A DNA stretch of 64,000 nt from Mikania micrantha. Lineage: Eukaryota; Streptophyta; Magnoliopsida; Asterales; Asteraceae. Shown piece after piece: positions 34,475 to 46,080 of this stretch. The DNA lies in assembly GCA_009363875.1 (NCBI GenBank), contig CM018691.1:1116001-1180000 (forward strand), read 5' to 3'. Below the pieces are notes generated by a model. It had not been told where the DNA came from. It ran no database searches and was given only the letters and a program-made list of their open reading frames with translations. Numbering within the stretch: the first letter of the stretch is position 1; each line of letters opens with the position of its first letter. The translations under genes and the position numbers were made by a program.

Positions 34475-35311
34475 TTAGTTAGTCTCTTCATGTTTGAGAC
34501 TGGAAACTGCTTTTTCCAATGTTTCAATCTTTTCTTTATAGTCCTTTTCAGCTTTGTAAAATTCTGCTTTGACAACTTGTATTGACTCAAGTTCATTACA
34601 TATTTGTTCATTAACTCTTTTATAAGCATTTAATTTCTCTAAGCATTCAGGTGTACACATATTATCTGTTACCTTGAATGATGAGCTGGCATCATTTGCC
34701 AAGAAGGCATTGTTTGAGATTGATGCATCTTCTGCTTGAAAGCTCCAGTCTGAAAAGTCATGATGCTCAGCAACATTTGCATTGATGGTTTGATTTGTTG
34801 CTTGCTGGTTGTTTTGCCTTTCTCCTGTTGTTGGCTGATTTCTTGGTGCTTTGCATTCTCTTGCAAAGTGCCCAAGCTGCTGACAGTTGTAGCATCTGAT
34901 TTTGGATTTATCCAGTCCAAAACCGGTCTTCATGTTGTGTTTCTTAAATTGCCTCCCTGTTCTCTGATAAAATTTCTTTGCTCTGAAAGAAATCATGGCC
35001 ATCTGATAATTTATGTCCATTTCTTCTAAATCATCAGCAGGAATTCCTTCCTGATCTTCTTGACATAACTGGAAATAATTTGTTTCTTCAGCTAGTAAAG
35101 CTCCTGGGCCAGAGGTAACCAAAGGAACAGATTGTGTAAAGGGAATGGTATTTGAACTTGATGGTGTGGATGTTTCAGGATATGTTGTGTTGGGTTGACT
35201 TGGTAGTGCAGTTGAATGAAACACAGGCTGATAACCCTGAAAGGATGAATTTTGAGTAGGAACATACAATGCAGCTGATCCTGAAGGAAATGCAGCTGAT
35301 GGTTTTGATTC
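34475..35311 (-). pseudogene. gag: Copia gag C-terminal half with zinc knuckle
   Basis: Open from just after the stop at 35312-35314 to a stop at 34475. It contains a Ser/Thr/Pro-rich part, a region MDINYQMAMISFRAKKFYQ before the CCHC knuckle CYNCQQLGHFAREC (about residues 125-138 of the 264-residue frame), and a coiled-coil-like Glu/Lys-rich end (KDYKEKIETLEKAVSSL). The knuckle would bind element RNA. Confidence 0.85.
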
Positions 35312-35989
35312 CTATGAGTCAATCTCCATTTGATACGCACTTAAGATACCAAATAATTCTCCAAGAGTTAGTGTCTTCAAGTTTTCAGTTCTTCTGATGG
35401 TGACTGAGTAGATGTTCCAGGCCTTTCGAAGAGATCTCATAAATTTTCTGAGCACATCTTGATTATCCAGTGCTACCCCTGCAGTGGTTAGCTCATCTAC
35501 AAGTTGGGCATACCTTAGGTACTGAGAAGACATATTCTCATTGTTTTCATGGCAGAAGTTTTCAAACTTCTGTTTCAGCATATCCTTCTTGTTTTCTTTG
35601 ACATCATCTGAACCCTCATACATCTGCTGCAGAGAATTCCATAACTCTTTAGCTGATTTGAATTTCTTGAATGCATGTATAATAGAGTTGGGAATTGGCA
35701 TCTGGATGAGCCACAGTGCCTTTGAATCCACTTCCATCTTCTTATAATCCTCATCTGAATACATGGATGGATCCTTTGGTACAGCAGCTCCACCGGCTCC
35801 AGCAGCAGCAATTGTAGGAATGTAGGGACCTTCAAGAACAGACTTCCAGAGTTTGAAGACTTGATTCCTGATGAACCCTTCCATTCTGACTTTCCACGTA
35901 TCAAAGTCTTCAGGGGTGAACATCGGTGGCTTGTTGAGTGTCCCATTTTCTGTATCATGCTTGTTTAATGCAGCCATTTGAACAAACAA
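35312..35989 (-). pseudogene. gag: Copia gag N-terminal half
   Basis: 225 residues of Copia-type Gag. The first methionine is at 35989, but MAALNKHDTENG, five codons on, is the more usual start. Key stretches are FTPEDFDTWKVRMEGFI, WKSVLEGPYIP, KALWLIQMPIPNSI, AKELWNSLQQMYEG, QLVDELTTAGV and LTLGELFGILSAYQMEI. This is the gag-polypeptide domain of Copia elements, of the type seen in SIRE elements. A premature TAG at 35312-35314 separates it from the zinc-knuckle half in the same frame. Confidence 0.9.
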
Positions 35990-36076
35990 CAGATTATGAG
36001 ATTCGTAGTAGTAAAATGTAAGAAGATATAAAACTGGTAACTTAAGGATGATTGGTCACTTAAGCTTAAGAGCCAA

Positions 36077-36089
36077 GGCTCTGATACCA
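36077..36089 (-). other. Copia primer binding site
   Basis: On the minus strand the LTR ends CCAACA, followed by AG and then TGGTATCAGAGCC, the initiator-tRNA-Met type primer site. Confidence 0.88.
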
Positions 36090-36091
36090 CT

Positions 36092-36896
36092 TGTTGGATC
36101 GGTTTGTTTGATTCAAACAACACACAAACAGTATCTTCTCACAATTAATCTAATAGACGCGGAATATCTATTAGAAGGATCTTACAAACACTTAAGGATG
36201 AACAAATAATCTTTGAATAAGCAGTAAGAACACAAGAGTTAATTCAAGCTCAAAGATATATTTCTCTCAAAGTATATCAAGTGTACAACAAACAAGCACT
36301 CACCTAGTAGGTTTACAATGAGAGGTTATATAGCCAAGGCTACAACCGTATACACGTAGGTATACAAGTTGGGTATACTAGACAATACATAAAGTAAAGC
36401 TTATTCTAGTATGAGGAGTGTCTTAACAGGCTAAGACACTCAATTACAATTATTACAAATATAGACATTGACTTAAACAAAGACTAGCTGGATACACAAA
36501 GCATTTAATGTTGATGATCTTCAAAGCTTCAGATAATCTTTTTCATTTAATGCTGAGGAAGGGAAGTAAGGTGCTGTCTGACTTTAGGTATGTTCTTTTT
36601 GTATTTAGTCAGACCAGCATGTCTTGTGTCAGTCCCTTTTGTACTATGAAATTAATCAGCTACAGTCTTTGTCAGAGTATACACCTCGGAAGTCTTTGTC
36701 TTTGTCTTTGGTGCAAAAGAGGATTCCTCGGAAGCTTTATGTCTTCGGAAGCTTTTAAGTCTTCTGAAGCTTTAATATCATTAAGTGTTATTCTTCTGAA
36801 GCAGTTGTCTTGTATATCCTTCAGCAGGAACAAGTTATCCTTCGGAAGCAACGCTGCTTCCGAAGAATCACTTCTTCCTTCCGAAGGCTTTTAGTC
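36092..36896 (-). repeat. Copia LTR (outer boundary approximate) with TATA box
   Basis: The inner end is firm (TGTTGG on the plus strand at 36092). On the minus strand a TATA box (GGCTATATAACCTC, 36326-36332) would put R-U5 at about 36092-36300 and U3 to the right. U3 contains a cluster of CTTCGGAAG words (36686-36887). The outer end is uncertain: a CA near 36888-36896 fits where the sequence character changes, but no TSD could be confirmed because the other end of the element is off-window. Confidence 0.6.
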
Positions 36897-37332
36897 ATTG
36901 AAGCTCCTATACTTAGAAAAAATAAGAAGTTTGGTGAGCATTAGCCTTTATTAGTCTTTACAAGATTGTACCTTACTAAGCTCAGGTGAGTTCTACGTGG
37001 TCCTATTTTATATGCTTTATCATTTTGGGCTGTTATGCATGTTATGAAATTATTTTGTGAAAATGATTTTAAAAGTCTCAGCTGAGGTGTAAATAATGTT
37101 TTAAGTCTCAACTGCGGTTGAAAAATACATTATTTTAAAAATCTCAGCTAAGGTGTAAAGAATGCTTTGAGTCTCAACTGCGGTTGAGAAGTAAATGATT
37201 TTTAAAGTCTCGGCCGAGGTCGAGTAGAAAATGTGGTTTTGAAGTCCCGGCTACGGTTGGGCAAAAGTTGAGCACTACGATGCAGAGAATTGTTTATGTT
37301 TATGATGGTTTAAATGATTTAAACCATGTTAT
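36897..37332. repeat. Older repeat, left part, with tandem palindromic units
   Basis: This LTR-like sequence is interrupted by the solo LTR at 37333. At 37072-37265 about six units of roughly 36 bp repeat, alternating CTCAGCTGAG-like and CTCAACTGCGGTTGAG-like inverted repeats, later as CTCGGCCGAGG and CCCGGCTACGGTTGGG. The remainder resumes at 40149. The family was not identified. Confidence 0.6.
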
Positions 37333-40153
37333 GTGTGACACCTCGTAAATTCTAAATCAGCAATTATTTTATTTAAATAATAATGTGTATTATTATACTT
37401 ACGTGGCACTAGAATTATGAATATTTAGTGTGACATGTGGCACAACAGTCCAAACACATAGATAATTTGAGGAATTATTGTAAAACGCGGGCACGTGTCT
37501 TGAATAACGAACGTTGATGAATTTATCAAACCACAGTCCACTTTCACTACACTTAGGTTCTAGGGAACCTAAAATAGGTGGAACAATGCTAGTATGTCGA
37601 GAGACGATGATCGTAATCATGAAATACGCGAAAATTGGTTCGAAACAACAAAATTAGGTCTATTGGGCTCCTTAGGGACCCATCGCGGTACGCTAAGGCC
37701 TCCTGAATGAAGCTTAGCGGTATGCGAAGGATGGGCGGGCAGTTTGAATCCCGAATTCCATCACGGTACGCCGAGCTCTACGGAGATCCTCATGGCGGTA
37801 CGCGACGACTCCAGCATGCAAAATCTTTATAAAACCAAGATTAATCATTTCTTAGCCACCCTATAATCTCTTTCTCGACTCCAGACACCATAACTCGACT
37901 CTATTTCTCTCTCACACCTGCAAATCACCTATGGAAGCCATTGGAGCACTCTAAGGAAGTTTGGATTGAAGAGATTAAAGCATAGGAGCATCATCCACCA
38001 TTGTGCACGACTTGGAGCTGCTGTGGAAGCGATTCCAGGAGTTCTTGAAGCTCTCTACCTCTGTTCTTGCAATATACAAACTCCCAAGAAGCTCTTGGAG
38101 GTAGTTCCTAGCACCATTTCGCCTAAAATCGCCTCTAAGCACACATGCAAGCCTCTAAGGCCACATGCACACCCATAACCCACACATGCACGAATTTTTG
38201 TTGTTAGAGGACTGTGATTTATGATATTGCTACTGATTTGGTGTATTTGGAATGATCCATGATGATGTTGTTATGATAAAATGGTCGTATTAGTCAAAAT
38301 GATTAAAATGGTGATTTTTAGTAACATGCATGCACGATCCATGATGTTTCACATGATATTGAAATAATGTTATAAGTGATATTTGATAAGATTTGTAAGA
38401 TCTAGAAGCGTTAGTGTTGTCAAGAAATGTCAAAATGTGTTAATTACTAAAAATGGTAACTTTATTGTTACAAGAATGTGGTTTTTGATGAAATAGCAAC
38501 CATGCATGTGATTAGATCTAGGATTTATGCATAAAATGATGTTTATACACTATTATGATGATTATCAATGCATATGGATTGTTAGAATGATCAAAATATG
38601 AATATTTGCAACACTTGCCATAAATAGTAACTTTTATGTTGAAAGATGGTGATATGGGTGAAAAGATGAACATGCATATGCTTAGATTTGTTATTTGGAT
38701 GATAGTATGGTGAGTATTGAAGCATTTGATTTGTTAAAAATGTCAAGGTTATGATTTACACATTTCTTTCTATAAATAGTAACTTTATTCTTGCTAAAAA
38801 CATAAATGGCGATGTGTTGAGTAAAACAAGCATGATCAAATGGTTATTTGAAACTAGGATAGTGATATTATGATGAGGTGGGTAGCTAGAATTAGTAAAA
38901 TATGCTTATTTTTGCAACTTTCTATATTTAGTAACTTTTATACGCGGAACGTGCTTAATCATCTAACTATGACTATGTGTTATGTGATAACATGCTCATT
39001 TAGGTTAACTATGCATAATAGAATAATCGGGAGATAAATTCTCACATGACTTGCTTAATATGGAAACTTTCCTAAAATAGGTTCTTACTATAAATAGTAA
39101 GTTATCCCACGAATACATATTATGTGCTCACACACATCACACGACACTATATCGCACGTTACACGATCATTCAAACTACAAATGTCACCAACGGGTCGTT
39201 AGGTTAAACACGGTCAACTCGACCCACATAACAACTTGGAGTTGTTGAACACAAACACGGTCCTGTGAGACCCATATGTATGTGAACACAAACTTATAAC
39301 ACATATGTGATATAGGTAACTGCTAGCCGGTGTGCTACTCCGTTCCCGTAAGAACGCACTCAATCAGACTCAGGTGAGTTTACGGTCCCACTTTTACTCT
39401 TTAATTGTTTTTACTAAACTTTTGGGGTGAGAATACAATGCAACTGTTTTAGATATATGACTAGTATGCTGTAAAACAACTTTTCGTGTGCAACTACTAT
39501 CGCCACAAGTCCTCATTATTCTTACCGTTAGTTGGGTAACAAACGAGTTGTTATTATGTAGTGCTGATGGGTTTGACTAGCCCCACTCGGCACCAATGTT
39601 GACTGGAGGTCATAACGAGTGTAATATCGATGTTGATACTGGGTTCCGCGATGACCAGGTGGAGGCAAAGGAAACAGTCGAGTTTCGGTAAAGATGAACT
39701 GACACACCTCGGATCGTAGATCCTACAAAACAATTTAACATACCCAGTACATATCTGTTTTACTGCTTTCAAATACTTAAACCTGTGAACTCACCAACTT
39801 TATGTTGACACATTTTAGCATGTATTCTCAGGTAACTGAACAGCACGAGCTAGGATGCACATGGAGATGCACAAGAAAGTCTGCATGCATATAGACTCTA
39901 ATCCTAGGCTTATACTTCATTTGTTTAGTTTTGATACAACTTAATATATGTAGTGTCTGACACAATTTACTTTCCGCTGCAAAACTTGTAACTTATTCTG
40001 CTGCATTTTAAAATAATATTGAACTTTTATGAGAAACTGTGTGAATGTACAACTCATATAGAGTCGTTTGATATGACTGAGAGCTTTGATCCTGGCCACG
40101 TCACACACAGCGGTCTGACACCGCACGTGGGAATTTGGGGGTGTGACATTATG
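37328..40153 (+). mobile_element. Solo LTR of the Gypsy-2 family (37333-40148), TSD TTATG
   Basis: 2816 bp starting TGTGACACC and ending GGTGTGACA, bounded by TTATG (37328-37332 and 40149-40153). It is homologous along its length to the Gypsy-2 LTRs and the solo LTR at 16119, but diverged. TATA (TTTATAAAA) is near 37825-37833, preceded by dyads near 37681, 37716, 37763 and 37794. There is no internal region. It splits an older repeat. Confidence 0.92.
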
Positions 40154-40916
40154 TATGAATGAATGATGTTATGGATATGAATGATATATGTAAAGTGATA
40201 TTATGTGAATGATTGTTGTTAAAGAAGTCTTGTACTGGTATGAGCTGTTAACTTTGGTTGATAGATAAAGAGTCTTGTGGAAACACAAGCATGTCGACTG
40301 TGTGTCTCTAGTTGAGGAAATCTTATGCATGCATGAGCTGTCAACTTCGGGTTGATAGTTATAGAGTCTTGTATTTATACAAGCATGTCGACTTCGGTCG
40401 TCAGTTATAGAGTCTTGTGCTGCACAAGCCTGTTGACTTCGGGTCAGCAGTTAAAGGTTATAGAGTCTTGTATTTATACAAGTCTGTTGACTTCGGGTCA
40501 GAAGTTGATGGTAAAGTTTTCTTTACAGTATGATTGATGTTATGATGACATGTGTGTTATGTATTTGAATTATGTTATGTTTTGTGATGATATTAATGAA
40601 TAAAGGTTTATTTAAAAATTTAACTTAAAACTCACCCGTATAAAGCTGACTTGTTTTACATGCATATTAGGTTGAATAGTTTGAGAAAGGATAATAGGAC
40701 GGCTCGTGGCATACGTTGAATACTAACCTGGCATATACTGGCTATATTATAAAACTATTAGAGATGTGGGTTATGTGTTAATGTTTGTTTAGTATCTGCA
40801 TATTATTTTATGTCGTTACCTTGATTTCCACTGCTAAAATAATGTAATAATATTTTAAGGACTATATGTTAGATGCTTTGCCAACCGAGGGGACTCCTAG
40901 GGCTCGGGGCGTCTCA
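40149..40916. repeat. Older repeat, right part, with alternating hairpin array
   Basis: This continues the sequence interrupted by the solo LTR. At 40243-40504 it carries four to five units, each with two inverted repeats: one with a TTCGG loop, such as CTGTCAAC-TTCGG-GTTGATAG (40338-40358) and CTGTTGAC-TTCGG-GTCAGCAG (40430-40450), and one CTTGT...ACAAG, such as CTTGTGgaaaCACAAG (40274-40289), CTTGTATttATACAAG (40368-40383, 40467-40482) and CTTGTGctgCACAAG (40414-40428). The repeat may end near 40916 (GGGGCGTCTCA). Confidence 0.7.
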
Positions 40917-43900
40917 TGTTTCAATTTAGATTTCAAAGAGACTTACATTGAACTAAGGACGGAGTTTAAGAAGAGCCTGAGGGTGTCCTGGCCACTCTGT
41001 TTTTTCAGTCAGAAGTGTTGATTTAGTAGTAATGTGTCAAAATCCTACAGCCCCCACCATTTTCTATTTTTCTTTCTAAAAATCCCTCGCTACCTCCGTT
41101 TTTCTGTTCAAACAAAAGACATCTATTTAACACATTTAGTAGATGTCTAGAGTAAATTAAGTTCTTCGTAGTCTCGTTGACTTATAAGATTTTGTTAAGT
41201 CCTTTGAATTTTATAGTGATGAAATTCTCATGATAAAAAGTTTGATAAAAATATTGTTATAATATTACAGGGTAAGGTTATTCTAAAAAGCATTAATTTA
41301 TAAAAAAGAGTAAGAAGATTTTTAAAAAACTCATAACAAACAGACACCGATTAAACTTTTTATCATGATATTAGAACTGGTTCGACAAGTCATAAACCCT
41401 AAAGCCAAATTATATAAAAGCATTGACAAGCTGAAAAGACACAATGATGAGATGAAAGACATAATTTGCTGAAAAACATAAATTTAAAAATGTAAAAGAT
41501 AATGTATAAAAGCTAAACTTAAAAAAGGGAATTCTAAAGCTTACCATTATTATGTTAGAATATAATTATTTACATGTTATTTTTACACTCTTCTTATACA
41601 CTTTATGGATCATCTACGATCATCTCGTTCTACTAATGGTTGCTCGCATGGAGAATGAAAGAAAATTCTATTCATACTTGATAAATAATATATTGAGAAA
41701 CCCGTAATTTAAAATATTTTAGCGTCAAAATTGTTTATAAATATTTTCTAGCTAGGCTTATAGCTTATGCATGTATTACGCGGTCGAATAAATAAATATT
41801 AAATATTTAGCAACAAAAGGTATTTTTTTATAAAAAACCCTTCTTAAAAAATTCTGATTTATAGTTATTTTTTCTTTTTAGTTTTTTTCTTCAATATAGC
41901 TTTTATTTTTTTAAATACAGTTTTAAAATATTTTGTATTTTTAAACAAGTTTGTTGTTTTATAAAAAAAAATCATATTTATAACCTTTTTTAAAGTGTGT
42001 TTATCAATAAAAAGATCTTTTTAATATATTAATAATGTATATTTTAGTTCTAAAAAATATAAATAATATCTTAGTATTTAATATAATTATTTTATAAGAG
42101 ATAAACATTGAATAATAGAGAGACGAAAAACTTAATTCCGAGAAACTTTAAAATATACCATGTACAAAAAATGTGTTTATTAGATATAGATTTTAAACAA
42201 GTTAGTTGTTTTATAAAAAAAAATGAATTTATAACTTTTTTTAAAGTGTGTTTATTAATAAAAATATCTTTTTTAATATATTAATAATCTAATTTTTAGT
42301 TTTAAAAAAATATAAATAATATATTAGTATTTAATATAATTACTTTATAAGAGATAAACATTTAATAAGAGACGAAAAAAATTAACACCGAGAAACTTAA
42401 AAATATACCATGTGTCACAATAAAAATTGTATTGATTGGATATTGATTATATCAAATTTTACACATGCCTCCTCGATTCTAATTTCTGCATGCAAGAGCC
42501 TATTTTCTTGTTATATCAAATTTTAAATTCGTCATGTAATTCTATAAAGCATTACTCATTAACATATATTAAAAATGTAATTGTTTATATTTTTGTATGT
42601 TTTTTTACGAACATGTCACATTTTTGTCAGAAATTAAACCGTTATATGTATAACCTGATACATATGATTATAGTGGTAGCCGAGTCCCACGATAACTTTT
42701 ATTCTTGTAAGTGAAAAAGTGTCTCTTTAAAGTTTAATTCATTATTTAATTTAATCTTATGGTGGTAATCATTACCAAATATATTGTAAGATCATCCTTT
42801 TTTTCAAACGGCTATATGTATATAAAACTGCTCTATGATTGGAAAACCTTTAGCCATTGGTTTTAGTTCCTCAATCATTGATTATATTTTTATGCAAACT
42901 CTGAAAATTTATATTAAATAATGGTATTTTTATATATAAAAAAAATTATTTTTCAATAACTATTTCATTTTCTAAGACAAAACTCAAATGTTGCCTCGGA
43001 TTTGATGTTGTATGACGTACGTCCGAGCCCATATCAGGAAGAACCTTACAACTTTGTAAACTTTTGATCTTGTCTTAACAAATATGCATCAGCCCAGATC
43101 TTAACATAAAATTTCTTATAAAGAACTCAAAGAAGTAACCATAAGACTCTAAGCCCTTGTTAATAACAATTTCGTAAAAGATTGATTAAAGTTTACAATT
43201 TGGTTGCAGCAAAAACAATCATGTTGCCTTCCTTCTAATTTTTGCGCCAGAATGAGCGAATGACAATGGAGCTTTTTGAGACTTTATGATACTCATAAAT
43301 GATTTTAATTTAATTTATAAGGTAAAGATGCACACATTAAACAAGTTGTATGTCCCAAATTTAACTTTGAGTCAGGGGCTCTTTCAGAGTACTCTTTTTA
43401 TCCTAACTGAGATAAGGGTAAGGTTTGTTTTCATCATTTTTTCTTAGATGCTAGTGAAGAATAAAAATATATTGGGTAAGTTTATTTGTTTATTTATGTC
43501 CCAAATTTAATTTACCGGTAATAATTATAAATCATTATATTCTTCTATCTAAACTTGATTTTTATTACATTTATTTGCATGAAGACTATCACTTATAAAT
43601 CTAAATCCTAAATTATAAGCACGTAAAATATGTGCATAAGAGTTATAAAATTATACATCATAGGAAGAAAAACACCCTAGCAAAATAAAAAAAAATTAAA
43701 AATATAGCAAAAAAATAGTTTAATTATAGAGCACCAAATCACTCTTTTTATGGTGGAATTTTTTTCTTTTGTAAAATAATTAATTGTCTAATACTTATTA
43801 TAGTTTTTTTCGATCTTAAAAACATATGATAAAGTGTATCTTGCACTGATGAAAATGTGAAGATTGTATGAATGGATTTAAAGCTTGGATTTTATTATAT

Positions 43901-44201
43901 ATATAGGAATCTTTGTACTTGTGTTTTAGCTTTTGTAAAGAAACATGTCTTACGATGATTCAAATTTAAGAACAAAGAAGATCGAAATAGGAATAATATT
44001 TACACTTTTTTAAAGCGTTTTAGTTTATTTTTTCTTTATTTTTAAATTTTTAAAGAAAGTAATAAGATGAAAAGAGTATAAAAGGAATAAAAGTATTTTT
44101 GAATGTCGTGATCGTTTTTCAGTTTGAAGCTATCTCAAGAAAAGAACAAAAAAAATTAAAGAAGAAAAAAAAAGTGTTTGTGGTGTCTTAAAAAATGGGT
44201 T
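40917..44201. other. AT-rich stretch without genes; diverged 252-bp tandem pair
   Basis: I see no coding region. Two diverged copies of a unit of about 250 bp (starting near 41943 and 42195, with TTAAACAAGT, TTGTTTTATAAAAAA and the AAGAGATAAACATT block) lie in tandem. Related AT-rich blocks recur near 51900-52050. The small ORF at 42436-42714 has no recognisable family. Confidence 0.5.
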
Positions 44202-44566
44202 TAGTGCTCAAAAATAGATGTGTTTATTGGGTCGGATAACTAGTTATTCGGGTTTTTGAATCGGGTTTTTCAGATTTAAAAAAAATTTTGGTCTATCTGA
44301 AACCCGACCAGAACAAACAATTTTTTTCAGGTTATTTGGATATCTGACCCAAAAAACGAGTTTTTGCAAATATGAAACCCGACCCGAATCTAAAATCATA
44401 TTATCCGACCCGAAAAATAGAGTTTGCATATTAGAAACCCTACCCGAATTTAAAATCATATAGTCCGACCTAAACAACCCAAATTAGATTTCGGATGAGG
44501 TTTCTTCGGTTTTCAAATACGATTCAAATTTCGATTTTTTCCGAGTTTTGGTTATTTTGAACACTA
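44202..44566. mobile_element. hAT-like MITE remnant
   Basis: The left end TAGTGCTCAAAAATA and the reverse of the right end, TAGTGTTCAAAATAA, match at 13 of 15 bases. The 365-bp interior has degenerate 60-bp repeats of ACCCGACCCGAAT type near 44335-44475. I could not find an 8-bp target duplication, so the call rests on the terminal repeats and the size. Confidence 0.45.
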
Positions 44567-44676
44567 CTGCTAAAAAATATATGCCAGTTTAGCCCCATGT
44601 CCCCATCAATTTATCAAACATGTATTGATCATGCAACCCGGTCCATCCTTATAGTGCGAGCAAACGTTAGAAATTA

Positions 44677-44916
44677 GAACTTCGTTTACGTAGAAAGTCC
44701 ATTAATTTTTGGGCTGCAAATGGGCCTTATATTCAGAGGGATTGAGGGTGTTATACTGTTCTATACTTAAAAACTTGTTTATTAAACAAGTTAAATGAAC
44801 TTCGTTTACGTAGAAAGTCCATTAATTTTTGGGCTGCAAATGGGCCTTATATTCAGAGGGATTGAGGGTGTTATACTGTTCTATACTTAAAAACTTGTTT
44901 ATTAAACAAGTTAAAT
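44677..44916. repeat. Perfect 2 x 120-bp tandem duplication
   Basis: 44677-44796 and 44797-44916 are identical by eye. Each unit ends in an inverted repeat (AACTTGTTTATTAAACAAGTT without its last base as the core). It is a recent local duplication, or an assembly artefact. Confidence 0.9.
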
Positions 44917-45639
44917 AGAAAATTATTGAATAATAGTTAGTATTTATTTAGTTAATGGCATGATAATAATAATTTATAATTAAATTTATAGTATATATCT
45001 AAAATTTAATTCTTTTTATATCATTATTATTTAATATGAATGAGAATGATAAAATCAAAAAGCATCAAACAGTGACACGAGTTTTCTTATTTAATACAAG
45101 AGAGATACAGAAAAACAAAGATGAAGATACACTATAAAATATCATAATTTATTTAGCTACTTATTTATTAGTATACAACTATAGATGTGAGTTATTTCAT
45201 TGTTCAATGATTTAACAAGTGGTTAACTTTTGCATGTTAGAAGGAAAAAAATTAAAAAATACAAGGTAACACCGCTTTGAAACTTTTACGAACAAAATTA
45301 AATGTATCTTGTTTGGTTTGTGATAATTCTGATGGTTACAAACCAAAATGCGACATGATATTCAAAAATTGGCAACTTTATGCCGATAGCTAAGCTGGAT
45401 TTTCTAGTATAATAGATGAATTTAAGTTCCTTTTGTGTTCAAATTCGGAATGATAATATGTTACCTCACAAAACTGCAAGTTTGAACAAACTTTTAATAA
45501 CTAATACGAAGATATAGCCAATTATTTTATAGACAAAACAAATAGATGATATGATAAAAATAAAGGTTGTGATGTGTATATATATTATGCATATAAATGG
45601 ATTATAATGTAGCCTATTAAGCATTAGTGTTATAACCAT

Positions 45640-45880
45640 TAATAATGATACCATTAATAATGACATTATCAACGTAGACCAGAATGTATATAAGTGTTTG
45701 CCCAAACTTGTTGGTAAACAAGGAATGATCAATCTATCTTTGAACCACCAAACCTAATATTGTGAAGGGTTTGGAGTGGCGATGGAACCATGCTTGGGGG
45801 ATGTGTTAATCCATTTAATGACTTAAGAAGCATGCAAACATGATTTTTATGTCTAGGATCAACAAATCCTTGTGGTTTTT
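45640..45880 (-). pseudogene. Copia reverse transcriptase relic
   Basis: Reading the minus strand gives KPQGFVDPRHKNHVCMLL, KSLNGLTHPPSM and, further on, SKIDHSLFTNKFGQTLIYI followed by LVYVDNVIINGI. This is the Copia RT segment from the GF-DP box to the YVDD catalytic box, with the second Asp changed to Asn and the usual LYGLKQAPRAW-like box heavily altered. It is a fragment of about 75 codons in one frame, unrelated to the large Copia element in this window. No other part of that element was found nearby. Confidence 0.65.
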
Positions 45881-45892
45881 ATTACATATGGG

Positions 45893-46080
45893 AGCCCGCT
45901 TACATGGTAGGAGGTTCCCTTCCATTACTCAACTAACTGGTAGGAATAGGTTAAGCGCGGCCGCAATCAACCGAGTCGATGGCCTCTAAAAAATTTGCCT
46001 TAAGTGGGATTTTAAACTTGAGACATATATGTTTTGTCTCCTTTCACTTTAATCTGTACACCACTTTTTGAAGGTTTGAT
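45893..46080. repeat. Short interspersed repeat, copy 1
   Basis: About 190 bp resembling 46675-46860: shared blocks include CAACTAAC, AGGTTAAGCGCGGCC against AGGTAAAGCGCCGC, GGCCT and CTTTCACTTTA. The two copies are diverged and in the same orientation. A SINE-like or MITE origin is possible but no terminal signature was seen. Confidence 0.4.

Larger units (their letters stand above)
13492..36896 (-). mobile_element. Old SIRE-like Copia element, split by three insertions
   Basis: Reading on the minus strand, the pieces 36896-33163, 21909-19044 and 16118-13492 join into one Copia element: LTR, tRNA-Met primer site, gag with one CCHC knuckle, protease, integrase before RT (Copia order), RNase H, a spacer, and an extra ORF. 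Gypsy-2 (21910-33162) and a solo LTR (16119-19043) are removed cleanly at their TSDs, and the protein then reads through. Gypsy-1 lies at the left edge; any rest of the Copia, including its other LTR, would be beyond the window. At least eight stops or frameshifts in gag-pol show it is dead. The gag type and the post-pol ORF suggest the SIRE/Maximus lineage (inference). Confidence 0.85.

Noticed and set aside
44244..44477. 77-codon minus-strand ORF with SGRVSN-like repeats
   Set aside because: Generated by the 60-bp ACCCGACC degenerate repeat inside a hAT-like remnant.
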